This document shows, in pieces, positions 8,236 through 17,509 of a stretch of DNA of 64,000 bases (the first letter of the stretch is position 1; every line of letters starts with the position of its first letter). The DNA is from Pedobacter namyangjuensis (lineage in GTDB: Bacteria; Bacteroidota; Bacteroidia; Sphingobacteriales; Sphingobacteriaceae). The stretch lies in assembly GCF_003313325.1 (NCBI RefSeq), contig NZ_QMHQ01000003.1, positions 664,762-728,761 of the forward strand, written 5' to 3'. Made by a program: the position numbers and the translations under genes. The notes under the pieces were generated by a model. The model saw nothing but the letters and a program-made list of their open reading frames with translations, was not told where the DNA came from and did not search any database.

Positions 8236-9396
8236 ATGAAAAAAAAGATCTTAATTGTAGGCGCAGGGTTTTCAGGGGCAGTGATGGCGAGAGAGCTGGC
8301 TGTAACGAACAACTTTGAGGTTTTAGTGGTTGATGAAAGAAATCACATCGCAGGAAATTGCTATACAGCGAGAGATGGCCAAACCAATATTATGGAGCAT
8401 GTTTATGGCCCTCATATTTTTAACACCAATAATGAAGTGGTGTGGAAATACATTCAAAATTTCGGAGAATTTATTCCTTACACCAATCGGGTTAAAGCTG
8501 TTACGGCGAAAGGAATATTTTCATTGCCAATCAATCTATTAACGATTAATCAATTTTTTAAAACCGCATTAAATCCCAGCCAGGCTGCTGCCTTTATGAG
8601 TGCCCAAGGTGATTCCACTATTGTTGACCCACAAAATTTCGAAGAACAAGCGTTAAGGTTAATGGGCAAAGATTGCTATGAAAATTTTTTTAAAGGCTAT
8701 ACCATTAAGCAGTGGGGATGTGATCCAAAGGAGCTTCCAGCGAGCATATTGAATCGTTTACCTGTAAGATACAGTTACGATGATAATTACTATAATTCGC
8801 GATTTCAAGGAATTCCGATTGATGGTTATACCGCTGTGGTTTCAAATTTGCTCAACCATCCACAAATCAAGCTAAAGCTGAACCATAAGTATACAAGCGA
8901 AATGAATTCGCATTTTGATCATGTATTTTATTCGGGCCCACTTGATGCTTATTTCGACTTCAAATTAGGCAGGTTAGGATACCGAACGATATATTTCGAA
9001 AAAGAACTCCATGATGGCCCTGATTTTCAAGGAAATCCCGTCATCAACTACTGCGAAGAAACGGTGCTTTATACCAGGGTTCACGAGCACAAACATTTTA
9101 CTCCTTGGGAAAGCCACGAACAAAGTATTTATTTTAAAGAATATAGCAAAGAAACCGGGCCGACCGATATTCCTTACTATCCCAAACGACTTAACACTGA
9201 TAAAATTCTATTAAAAAAATATCGTGAATTGGCAGAAGGTGAAAAAAATGTCACCTTTATTGGTCGTCTGGGCACCTATCGTTACATGGACATGCACCAT
9301 GTAATTGATGAGGCGCTAAAAATAAGCTCGCTTTTTGCAGCTGAAGCAGGTTCATCAGACACTTTCCTGAAATTTTTTAATACAGAAGACAGTTAA
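8236..9396 (+). CDS. glf: UDP-galactopyranose mutase
   Basis: This 386-residue flavoprotein converts UDP-galactopyranose to UDP-galactofuranose. The N-terminus shows the FAD-binding Rossmann loop VGAGFSGAVMA. The block IAGNCYTARDGQTN and the stretch YGPHIFNTNN are characteristic of UGMs, as are FKGYTIKQWG and the C-terminal RLGTYRYMDM that contacts flavin. Its presence predicts that the polysaccharide contains galactofuranose. The next gene, a GT2-like protein, could be the transferase using this donor, though only by position. Confidence 0.96.
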   Translation: MKKKILIVGAGFSGAVMARELAVTNNFEVLVVDERNHIAGNCYTARDGQTNIMEHVYGPHIFNTNNEVVWKYIQNFGEFIPYTNRVKAVTAKGIFSLPINLLTINQFFKTALNPSQAAAFMSAQGDSTIVDPQNFEEQALRLMGKDCYENFFKGYTIKQWGCDPKELPASILNRLPVRYSYDDNYYNSRFQGIPIDGYTAVVSNLLNHPQIKLKLNHKYTSEMNSHFDHVFYSGPLDAYFDFKLGRLGYRTIYFEKELHDGPDFQGNPVINYCEETVLYTRVHEHKHFTPWESHEQSIYFKEYSKETGPTDIPYYPKRLNTDKILLKKYRELAEGEKNVTFIGRLGTYRYMDMHHVIDEALKISSLFAAEAGSSDTFLKFFNTEDS

Positions 9397-9451
9397 TTTC
9401 ACGAAAGATCCAACCAACAAGGGTTACCCATTTCATGCTGTACAATAAAAA

Positions 9452-10333
9452 ATGATTTCAATAATTATCTCATCACACAATGAGTTAAATTTTAAACAAA
9501 TTGAAGCCAATATCGACCAAACGCTTGGAGAGGATTTCGAAATCATCAAAATTGAGAATCAAAATCAAATGGGGATTTGTGCCGCTTACAACCTAGGGGC
9601 AACAAAAGCCATTTATGAGTATGTATGCTTCTGTCACGAAGATATTTTATTTCATACGCAAAATTGGGGCAAACTTTTAGTCGATCTTTTCGATAAAGAT
9701 AAAAATATTGGGCTTATTGGGCTGGCGGGAAGTAGTTACAAACCTCTTATACCTTCGGGATGGAGCTTTCCAGCTAGCCCTCTGATAAGCATGAATGTGA
9801 TTCAAAATGATCCAAATTTAATCTCGTTACCAGCACATCAACAAAAAATAAATAAAAACCATCCGCCTACACCCGCAGCAACGATTGATGGTTGTTTCAT
9901 GGCTACAAAAACGAGTCTGTGGAAAAACAATCAATTTGATGAAAAGACCTTTGATAACTACCATTGTTATGACTTAGATTTTTCATTATCTATTGGAAAA
10001 ACACATCAGGTGGTGGTGGCCAACAACATTTTAATCAGTCATTTGTCAAGTGGAGGATTTACCGAAAAGTGGTTAGCTGAAACCTACAAACTTCATAAAA
10101 AATGGAAAAATGATTTACCTAGAGCCACCGAAAACCTATCCAGAAAAGAGAAAAATAACGAAGAATTGGGCGCCTATCAATTTCTGATGCTAAAGACCCA
10201 TCAATTAAAGTATCGCCGACTTTCGCTTTTTAATGTACTTTTCAAAGTAAAAACACTGAAAGCGCTCGGGTGGAGAAATTGGGCTATTTCTCTACTCAAA
10301 ACGATTTATTACCTACCAAAAAATATAATTTAA
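9452..10333 (+). CDS. Glycosyltransferase, GT2-like
   Basis: The 293-residue product has a GT-A start (MISIIISSHNE), an IKIENQNQMGICAAYNLGA segment and an acidic metal-binding-type motif, CFCHEDILF, in place of a plain DxD. Further in are the GCFMATKTSLW block and the DLDFSLSIG segment found in GT2 enzymes that use a mobile catalytic loop. No membrane helices are evident, so it should act in the cytoplasm. It follows glf directly, and a galactofuranosyl transfer is one possibility. Confidence 0.82.
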   Translation: MISIIISSHNELNFKQIEANIDQTLGEDFEIIKIENQNQMGICAAYNLGATKAIYEYVCFCHEDILFHTQNWGKLLVDLFDKDKNIGLIGLAGSSYKPLIPSGWSFPASPLISMNVIQNDPNLISLPAHQQKINKNHPPTPAATIDGCFMATKTSLWKNNQFDEKTFDNYHCYDLDFSLSIGKTHQVVVANNILISHLSSGGFTEKWLAETYKLHKKWKNDLPRATENLSRKEKNNEELGAYQFLMLKTHQLKYRRLSLFNVLFKVKTLKALGWRNWAISLLKTIYYLPKNII

Positions 10334-10340
10334 GTAATTG

Positions 10341-11156
10341 ATGGAAAAACGCTGTGTGATTATCATTCCCGTCTATAAAAAATTTCCATCAACGACCGAA
10401 AAAGCAGCTTTAACACAAGCGTTAACAATTTTATCAGCCTATCAATTTTATTTTGTGTGTGCAAATGAACTCGATGTAAGCGAATATGAAACCATCACCG
10501 TAAAATTTCCGAATGTGAATATCTCTGTGAAGCGGTTTAACGGGACTTACTTTTCAACTATTGCGGGCTACAATAAATTAATGCTATCATTAACATTTTA
10601 CCAACAGTTTAGTTCATTTAAATTCATGCTGATCTATCAACTTGATGCTTGGGTGTTTAGAAACGAATTAGCCTATTGGTGCAATCAAGATTACGATTAT
10701 ATTGGTGCACCTTGGTATGAAAACCAGCAACAAAATTGCAAATTTGTAGGGGTTGGCAACGGCGGGTTCTCCCTTCGGAAAATCAGCTCGCACATTCGAA
10801 TTCTGAAATCATTCTCTTTGGTAATTAAACCCGGTTACTTTTATTATTTGTTAACGAAAGATTTTTCCCTAAAAAATGTTAAGATTGTTCTTAAATGTCT
10901 ATTTTTTTCCAATAACACTTTTCACTGGCTCAATGATTTTAGTGAAAATGAAGATCGGTTTTGGGGACTTATCGCCGTTAGGAATTTCACTTGGTTTAAA
11001 ACACCTCCAGAAAAGATTGCGCTAAAATTTGCCGTAGAAACGTATCCTTCCCATTTTATCAAATCTGATGCCGACCTACCATTTGGCTGCCATGCATGGG
11101 AAAAATATGATAATGACTTTTGGAGCAGCCATATCAAATTACCCAATAACCACTAA
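10341..11156 (+). CDS. DUF5672-like putative glycosyltransferase
   Basis: The start is set at ATG 10341, one codon after a TTG that also opens the frame. The product is 271 residues. The pattern LIYQLDAWVFRNELAYWC, then DYIGAPWYEN, VGNGGFSLRK and NEDRFWGL matches what I know of the DUF5672 family, which is common in polysaccharide loci and thought to be GT-A-like. The Asp in QLDAW probably plays the DxD role. Its stop overlaps the next ATG by one base (TAATG). Confidence 0.78.
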   Translation: MEKRCVIIIPVYKKFPSTTEKAALTQALTILSAYQFYFVCANELDVSEYETITVKFPNVNISVKRFNGTYFSTIAGYNKLMLSLTFYQQFSSFKFMLIYQLDAWVFRNELAYWCNQDYDYIGAPWYENQQQNCKFVGVGNGGFSLRKISSHIRILKSFSLVIKPGYFYYLLTKDFSLKNVKIVLKCLFFSNNTFHWLNDFSENEDRFWGLIAVRNFTWFKTPPEKIALKFAVETYPSHFIKSDADLPFGCHAWEKYDNDFWSSHIKLPNNH

Positions 11157-12283
11157 TGAAAATACTGTTTATTTCAGAAATACTTCCTTTAGCTACCTAT
11201 GCAAGTGAAGTGGTGTTTTATCGGCATTTCACCAAGTTAGCGGACGAAGGGCATGAAATACATTTGATTACAGATCAAAATTCTTATCAGCGTAGGAAAA
11301 TAGGCTTGTCCCCTCTTTTTAAAGTACATGTTATTCCAAATAGAGAGTGGTTTTATCCGCCGTTTAAGCCCTATGGTATCCTTCAGTTCATAAGATTCAA
11401 TATTTATTATTACCGCTTTGTTAAACCAATCATCAAAAAACATAAAATCGATACGCTCTTCGGTTTCGTAAATGGAAACTTCCTGCTGGCATTAACAGCA
11501 TTTGTGCAAAATAAGACCCGCTTACCTTTGCTTTCCTTTTTTCACGACGATACCAACGAGCTCAATTTTCATAGAGATTCAAAATGGATAAATAGTAACA
11601 CCGCCAAAATGTTAAAGGCCAGTCAGCTTGTCCTTACCGCCTCGGATGGCTTTGCCGAAAATTGGAAGGAATTTTCAAATAAATTCTCTTTACTCTATCC
11701 TATTCCAGCCGAAGATCAAGACTTACCAAGCTCCAAAAATCCTCCATTAGCTATTGGTTATGCAGGATCAGTGTACAATGAGATTATTCCAGTGCTAGAA
11801 AAATTCTCTGATTGTTTATCCAATTTAAAAATTCCTTTTACCATAATTGGGAACAACAAAAATGCAGATTACCTTGGTGAAAAATATGAAAACGTAACGA
11901 ATTTGCCACTCTTCGAAACAGCAGAAGAGGCTAGTCAATTTTTAATTGAAAACTGCAAGTTCTGCATTATCCCCTACCCAGAAGAGATGGATGCCATGCC
12001 TTGGGTAAAAACTTGCTTTCCGAGTAAGTTCATTCAATACTGTAAGCTTGGCATTCCATCTATAGTTATTGCACCGGCAGAATCAGCAATTGGCAAATGG
12101 TGCCTAGCAAATTCATGGTTACTTTATTTAGACACCTACGATTTTGATAAGATTAAACAATTAATTCAGGTAACTGCGGGAAGCGATGAGGTTAAGGCAC
12201 AGGTTGAATTTTTCAGAAGAAACACCTTTGATCCACAAATTATCCATCAACAATTTTTAACGCACTTGGCTCAGCTTTCCTAA
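11156..12283 (+). CDS. Glycosyltransferase, GT4-like
   Basis: This 375-residue protein begins MKILFISEILPLATYASEVVFYRH, as GT-B enzymes do. It contains AIGYAGSVYNEIIPVLEKF at the start of the second domain. The usual E-x7-E region is replaced by CFPSKFIQYCKLGIPSIV, a variant seen in other GT4-like proteins of surface loci. It is one base overlapped with the previous gene. The substrate cannot be predicted. Confidence 0.8.
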   Translation: MKILFISEILPLATYASEVVFYRHFTKLADEGHEIHLITDQNSYQRRKIGLSPLFKVHVIPNREWFYPPFKPYGILQFIRFNIYYYRFVKPIIKKHKIDTLFGFVNGNFLLALTAFVQNKTRLPLLSFFHDDTNELNFHRDSKWINSNTAKMLKASQLVLTASDGFAENWKEFSNKFSLLYPIPAEDQDLPSSKNPPLAIGYAGSVYNEIIPVLEKFSDCLSNLKIPFTIIGNNKNADYLGEKYENVTNLPLFETAEEASQFLIENCKFCIIPYPEEMDAMPWVKTCFPSKFIQYCKLGIPSIVIAPAESAIGKWCLANSWLLYLDTYDFDKIKQLIQVTAGSDEVKAQVEFFRRNTFDPQIIHQQFLTHLAQLS

Positions 12284-12293
12284 TATTTAAATC

Positions 12294-13220
12294 TTGAAAC
12301 CAACATCGCTACTACAGCACTTAATTAATATCTTATACCGAGCACCTCGTTCAAAATACAGAACAATCCAACGTTTTGGTGGCTTTTCAAGTTATTATCA
12401 GATGCTACAGGGAAGAGATAAAATGATTAAGGCCAGTCAAACTTTGCCTGTAATACCATCCCATAAAGATGGTTTACAGGTTTATTTTCTCACCGGGAAA
12501 GATTACCTCTATCAAACTCTTTTCTGCGCATATTCTCTGGTTAAGTTTTCTAAGGAAAAGTATCAATTTACTTTAGTTGATGATGGCAGCTTTACTGAAG
12601 ACCTGAAAAGTAGCACTAAAAAACAAATGCCTGGTGTGATCATTTTCGATACGAATCAAATCAACCGAAATTTAGATTTATTTCTTCCAACAAACAACTA
12701 TCCTTTCTTGCGAGATAAAAGAGCAGTTTACCCACATCTAAGGAAGTTAACCGATATACATACCATTGATGATGGTTATAAATTAGTGCTAGACTCAGAC
12801 ATGCTTTTTTTTAAGGAACCTACCGAAATGATCAACTGGCTAAAAGCACCTTCTGGTAGTTTATTTATGGTAGATTGTGCAGAATCTTACGGTTATTCTC
12901 AGCAATTCATGGAAGACTTGGTTGGAGAACAAATACCCAAGCTGGTTAATGTGGGTGCATTTGGCTTTAACTCATCAGCCATTAGCTGGCAGCACTTGGA
13001 AAACTGGGGCAAAAATTTGGAAGAAAAAGAAGGAACTACTTATTTCCTAGAACAAGCACTTTCTGCAATGTTAGTGGCAAACAGGTCTAAAACGATCTTG
13101 AATAAAGAAGAATATATTGTTAACCCATCTCGGAATTTGGAAAATGCCAAACTTCATCACTATGTAGATTTGTCGAAAAAATTCTATTGGGAAACAGCGT
13201 GGAAAATCATTCATGAATAG
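12294..13220 (+). CDS. Putative glycosyltransferase, GT-A fold with DSD motif
   Basis: The 308-residue product starts at a TTG. It carries YFLTGKDYLYQTLFCAYSL, resembling GT8-type openings, then KLVLDSDMLFF, where DSD is the probable metal and nucleotide-sugar site. A later NVGAFGFNSS block and a C-terminal His-containing segment (KLHHYVDLSKKFYW) also resemble GT8-like enzymes. The family assignment is by motif only. It overlaps the next gene by eight bases. Confidence 0.72.
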   Translation: MKPTSLLQHLINILYRAPRSKYRTIQRFGGFSSYYQMLQGRDKMIKASQTLPVIPSHKDGLQVYFLTGKDYLYQTLFCAYSLVKFSKEKYQFTLVDDGSFTEDLKSSTKKQMPGVIIFDTNQINRNLDLFLPTNNYPFLRDKRAVYPHLRKLTDIHTIDDGYKLVLDSDMLFFKEPTEMINWLKAPSGSLFMVDCAESYGYSQQFMEDLVGEQIPKLVNVGAFGFNSSAISWQHLENWGKNLEEKEGTTYFLEQALSAMLVANRSKTILNKEEYIVNPSRNLENAKLHHYVDLSKKFYWETAWKIIHE

Positions 13221-14205
13221 CCCATTAGTTTCAATTATTATTCCGGTGTATAATGCAGCATCACATTTAGAACAATGCTTACAATCTGCTGTTAACCAAA
13301 CCTGGAAAAAAAAAGAAATTATTTTGGTTAATGACGGATCTACCGATCAATCTATACAAATTGCCAAACGCTACGAAAATGAGTATTGCAAGATTATTAC
13401 GCAAGAAAATAAAGGAGCTGCTGCAGCTAGAAATACAGGGATAAAACACGCAAAAGGTAGTTATATTCAGTTTCTAGACGCAGATGACATCTTAAGCTTG
13501 GATAAGATCGAAAACCAAGTCAAATTAATTGGCTCACAGCTAGACAAATTAGTGGTTTGTAATACCGTTCAGTTTTATGATGGAGAAGAGCATTTGAATT
13601 TGGCCCCAAATCCAATGGAAGACAACTATATCTTCAGCACCAACGATCCGATAGCATTTTTAACGAATTTGTGGGGACTAAATGACGGTCATATTGCCAT
13701 GGTACAACCAAATGCATGGTTAACACCCAGTAACTTAATAGCAAAAGTTGGTTTGTGGAACGAGCATTTAAGTTTAGATGACGATGGTGATTTTTTTTGC
13801 AGAATCTTACTAAATTCAAAGGGAATTATTAAAGATCGAAGCAGCATCAATTATTATCGAAAATATAAACGACCAAAATCTGTTTCTGGTGCAATGACCA
13901 GCAGGGCTCTTCAAAGTCAACTTGAAGCTTTAAACTCAAAAAAAGAACAGCTGCTTAAAAAGGCCGACAACGTGAGCACGAGAACTGCCCTCGCTAATTT
14001 ATATCTATCACTTTCAATGATTAGTTTTCGCAACGATAAGGCCGTGTATCTGACTGCAAAGATGGCAGTCGAAACGATTGGCGTAAAGCCAAGCCTAAAA
14101 ATTGTCATGGGCGGGAATTTTATTCAGCTGATCACGAAAATTTTCGGTTGGAGAACTGCAAGAATAATCAGCTCTTGGAAAAGGAATATTGCCAATCAAA
14201 TTTAA
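13213..14205 (+). CDS. Glycosyltransferase, GT2 family
   Basis: This 330-residue protein is a clear inverting GT2 enzyme. It has the opening VSIIIPVYNAASHLEQCL, the NDGSTDQS nucleotide loop, the GAAAARNTGIKHAKG helix and the metal-binding FLDADD near residue 93. There are no membrane helices, so it acts on a lipid-linked acceptor at the inner face of the membrane. The start overlaps the previous gene by eight bases, which supports ATG 13213. Confidence 0.93.
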   Translation: MNSPLVSIIIPVYNAASHLEQCLQSAVNQTWKKKEIILVNDGSTDQSIQIAKRYENEYCKIITQENKGAAAARNTGIKHAKGSYIQFLDADDILSLDKIENQVKLIGSQLDKLVVCNTVQFYDGEEHLNLAPNPMEDNYIFSTNDPIAFLTNLWGLNDGHIAMVQPNAWLTPSNLIAKVGLWNEHLSLDDDGDFFCRILLNSKGIIKDRSSINYYRKYKRPKSVSGAMTSRALQSQLEALNSKKEQLLKKADNVSTRTALANLYLSLSMISFRNDKAVYLTAKMAVETIGVKPSLKIVMGGNFIQLITKIFGWRTARIISSWKRNIANQI

Positions 14206-14241
14206 CTGTACGCATGGCTTGGAATTAGCATCACCTCACCA

Positions 14242-15261
14242 ATGAAAATACTTCAAATCGTAAATCCAGTTGTTCCCTTTCCACCAAAAATTGTTGGTGG
14301 AACAGAAAGGGTTGTTCAATACCTGATGGACGAACTTTTAGCTAAAGGGCACGAAATAACACTGATGGGCCACAACGATTCGATTGTTCCAGAAAGTGTA
14401 AAATTTATTCCAATTGGTACTTTTTTAGATCAAAAAAACACGGCTAAAAAAATATGGAAGCACCTCCTATTTAACAAATACGATGTGATTCATAACCACG
14501 GTAGGCTGGTGTATTTTTTACCGAAAATTTGGAGCAAAACTAGAAAAATTCATACTTTTCACATTGCTGAACTAGAAAGCAGTTCATTTCATAGATTTGT
14601 AGACTTGAATCCAAGAAATTTCACCTTTAGTCCTTGCGGAAAATGGATCCAAGATAAATCTGTACATTTGAAAGGCAACTGGAGCTTTGTTAATAATGGT
14701 TTGCCGAAAAATCTCTATACCTACAACCAAAAGCCGTTAAGCATAGATGCTCCTTTGGTGGTTATTTCGCGAATGGAGGAGAGCAAAGGCATTGCCGATG
14801 CCATTAAATTAGCGAAAATGGCCAATAGGAAACTAATTATAGCAGGAAAAGTAGGTGATTATCCGAACGAAATTGCTTGGTTTGAAGAACAGGTGGTGGC
14901 AGCCTGCGATGGTGAAAAAATTAAATTTATTGGTGCTGTAGATGATGCTAAGAAAAATAAACTATTGAACGAAGCTGCTGCCTTATTGATTCCTACGATC
15001 CACAGTGAAGCATTTAATACTACAATGCTTGAAGCAAATGCGTGCGGTTGTCCGGTAATCAGCTACAATCGATTTTGCTTTGATGAATACATTATCAACG
15101 GTATAAATGGTTTCAAGGGCGAAAATCTCCAAGATTTGGCAGCGGCCATTCAAAAAATCGCTGAAGTTGATCGGAATGCCTGTAGAAAACACTTCGAAGA
15201 AAATTATACCTCGACACATATGGCCAACAATTACCTTGACTTATACCGAAAAAAAGTTTGA
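14242..15261 (+). CDS. Glycosyltransferase, GT4 family (first of a tandem related pair)
   Basis: The 339-residue product opens with VPFPPKIVGGTERVVQYL, where the GG-x-E loop is the acceptor-side hallmark of GT4 enzymes. It ends with HSEAFNTTMLEANACGCPVI in the donor domain. The overall layout and several motifs parallel the next protein (15258), suggesting duplication and divergence. The stop shares TTGA with the TTG start of the neighbour. Substrate unknown. Confidence 0.9.
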   Translation: MKILQIVNPVVPFPPKIVGGTERVVQYLMDELLAKGHEITLMGHNDSIVPESVKFIPIGTFLDQKNTAKKIWKHLLFNKYDVIHNHGRLVYFLPKIWSKTRKIHTFHIAELESSSFHRFVDLNPRNFTFSPCGKWIQDKSVHLKGNWSFVNNGLPKNLYTYNQKPLSIDAPLVVISRMEESKGIADAIKLAKMANRKLIIAGKVGDYPNEIAWFEEQVVAACDGEKIKFIGAVDDAKKNKLLNEAAALLIPTIHSEAFNTTMLEANACGCPVISYNRFCFDEYIINGINGFKGENLQDLAAAIQKIAEVDRNACRKHFEENYTSTHMANNYLDLYRKKV

Positions 15262-16271
15262 AAATCGCCATCATAGCTGACCCATTTATTCCAGTCCCAC
15301 CAGAAAATTACGGTGGCATTGAACGTATTATTGACTTTTTAGTGCGTGGACTAATTGCTAAAGGCCATCAGGTTTTACTCGTAGCAAATGAAGACTCAAA
15401 TATTGATGTTCCGTTGCTCAAATTTCCAAAACAACATATTGGAGTTTTAAATCATATTAAAAACATGCGTACGATTGCTAAGCTGCATAGCTTTCAACCC
15501 GATGTTATCCATAGTTTTGGAAGATTAGCCTATTTATTGCCTTTTGCATACTCTAAAATCCCAAAGGTGATGTCTTACCAACGTGAACCGACGGTTAAAC
15601 AAATCATCAACGCACAAAAAATATTCAGACAAAATACGTTATCCTTTACCGGCTGTAGTGAATACATCAGCAAGCAAATTATGCCCTATGCAAAATCAAC
15701 GGCGATCCATAATGGTGTTGAAACATTCAAATATGATTTTGTTTCAGCCGTTCATCAAAATGCACCATTGGTTTTTTTGGGAAGGATCGAACCGATAAAA
15801 GGTACTCATATTGCCATAGCTATTGCCGAAAAAACTGGGAAGGAACTTGTGATTGCAGGCAACATTCCCCCAGCTTATCAGACTTATTTTGATGAGGAAA
15901 TCAAACCAAAATTGAGCGATCAAATTAAATATGTCGGCGCTGTAAATGATAAACAAAAAAAATTACTCCTTGGAAATGCCATTGCATTTTTAATGCCGAT
16001 AAAATGGAATGAGCCTTTCGGAATTGTGATGGCAGAGGCAATGGCCTGTGGAACGCCTGTCATTGCTTTTAATAGAGGTTCTGTACCAGAAGTTGTTAAC
16101 CATGGTCTGAATGGGTTTCGGTGTAATACCGTAGCAGAAATGGTAGAACTGGTCGGCAAAGTTAATCTGTTGAGCAGAGAAGCTGTTCGAAAGGATTTTG
16201 AAGAACGTTTTTCTGCAGAAGTAATTATAAATCAATATTTAAATTTATACAAGCAACTGACGACCAAGTAA
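15258..16271 (+). CDS. Glycosyltransferase, GT4 family (second of a tandem related pair)
   Basis: This 337-residue enzyme resembles its upstream neighbour: PVPPENYGGIERIIDFLVRG at the N-terminus and NEPFGIVMAEAMACGTPVIA with the E-x7-E pair in the donor domain. It starts with TTG, fixed by the MKIAIIADPF opening and by the TTGA overlap with the previous stop. Retaining transfer is expected from the family. The exact sugar is unknown. Confidence 0.92.
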   Translation: MKIAIIADPFIPVPPENYGGIERIIDFLVRGLIAKGHQVLLVANEDSNIDVPLLKFPKQHIGVLNHIKNMRTIAKLHSFQPDVIHSFGRLAYLLPFAYSKIPKVMSYQREPTVKQIINAQKIFRQNTLSFTGCSEYISKQIMPYAKSTAIHNGVETFKYDFVSAVHQNAPLVFLGRIEPIKGTHIAIAIAEKTGKELVIAGNIPPAYQTYFDEEIKPKLSDQIKYVGAVNDKQKKLLLGNAIAFLMPIKWNEPFGIVMAEAMACGTPVIAFNRGSVPEVVNHGLNGFRCNTVAEMVELVGKVNLLSREAVRKDFEERFSAEVIINQYLNLYKQLTTK

Positions 16272-16276
16272 TCTAA

Positions 16277-17509
16277 ATGAAGAAAATAGTTTTAGTAACA
16301 TCCGGTCAACCCAGTTTAAATCCAAGATTAGTTAAAGAAGCAGATGCACTCTCAACAGAAGGTTTTGATGTTATAGTACTTTATCAATATTGGAATGAGT
16401 GGGGAACACTTGCAGATGCAGAATTATTACAAAGTAAGACATGGAAAGCGATATGCGTTAGCGGGTCGCCCAATAAGCAAATAATTCGTTATTTTATCAG
16501 TAGATATTTGCATCGTATTGGTCAATTATTAATCCGTTATTTTGGTATTAGAAATGGGATAGCAGAGTTGGCTATTAAACGAAATGTGTTTGGTTTGGTT
16601 AAAAAAGCGAAGTCTATTAAGGCAGATTTATACATCGGACATAACTTAGGTGCACTACCAGCAATTGTTGCAGCAAGTAAAAAATATGGGTCAAAATGTG
16701 GCTTCGACGCTGAAGATTTTCATAGGCAAGAACAGACTGACGATATTAAAAGTGAGGCTTTTCAACTAGCAAAATTTATTGAAGACAAATATCTTCTACA
16801 AATCAGCTATTTCAGCGCAGCGAGCCCTTTAATTGCACAAGTCTACCAAAATTTATATCCAAATTTACGCCCTATTGTGATAAATAACGTATTTCCTTCT
16901 CGTTTCTTGCAAAAACAAAATTCGTCTCCAGAAAAAGCGATGAGATTATTTTGGTTTTCTCAAACGGTGGGTAAAAAAAGGGGATTAGAAGACGTAATTT
17001 TAGCAATCGGAAAGCTTCAAAATGCCAATATTAGCTTTACGATTTTGGGAAAGATTGATGACCACACTAAAAACTATTTTTTAAAGTTTGCTAATCAAGC
17101 GTCCTTATCAGTCAAACAATTAGAGTTTGTTGAACCAATTAGTCCTGACGAGATTTTTCATTTTGCAAAAAATTTCGACATTGGTTTAGCATTAGAAACT
17201 GGCTTTTGTAAGAACAATAATATCGCACTTTCTAATAAGCTATTTACTTATCTTACTTCCGGATTAGCCGTAATCGCTTCCGAAACGGATGCGCAAAAAG
17301 CTTTTATCGCAAAAAATACAAGTGTCGGTTTTAGTTACCCCATTGGAGATAGCAATGCATTAGCAAATTTAATACTTGAGTTTGACATTAATAGAGACTT
17401 ACTAGCACAAACTAAACAAAATGCCTTGTCTTTAGCAGCCACGCAATTGAACTGGGAATTAGAAAGTATTACTTTTTTAGACACCGTTAAAAGCGTATTA
17501 AAAGTTTGA
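16277..17509 (+). CDS. Glycosyltransferase, GT4-like
   Basis: The 410-residue product opens MKKIVLVTSGQPSLNPRLVKEADAL, a pattern of GT-B proteins found in Bacteroidota surface loci. The domain junction reads LFWFSQTVGKKRGLEDVI. The donor region has LALETGFCKNNNIALSNKLF, so a Glu is present but the canonical second Glu is not obvious. The TGA stop overlaps the TTG start of the next gene. Confidence 0.82.
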   Translation: MKKIVLVTSGQPSLNPRLVKEADALSTEGFDVIVLYQYWNEWGTLADAELLQSKTWKAICVSGSPNKQIIRYFISRYLHRIGQLLIRYFGIRNGIAELAIKRNVFGLVKKAKSIKADLYIGHNLGALPAIVAASKKYGSKCGFDAEDFHRQEQTDDIKSEAFQLAKFIEDKYLLQISYFSAASPLIAQVYQNLYPNLRPIVINNVFPSRFLQKQNSSPEKAMRLFWFSQTVGKKRGLEDVILAIGKLQNANISFTILGKIDDHTKNYFLKFANQASLSVKQLEFVEPISPDEIFHFAKNFDIGLALETGFCKNNNIALSNKLFTYLTSGLAVIASETDAQKAFIAKNTSVGFSYPIGDSNALANLILEFDINRDLLAQTKQNALSLAATQLNWELESITFLDTVKSVLKV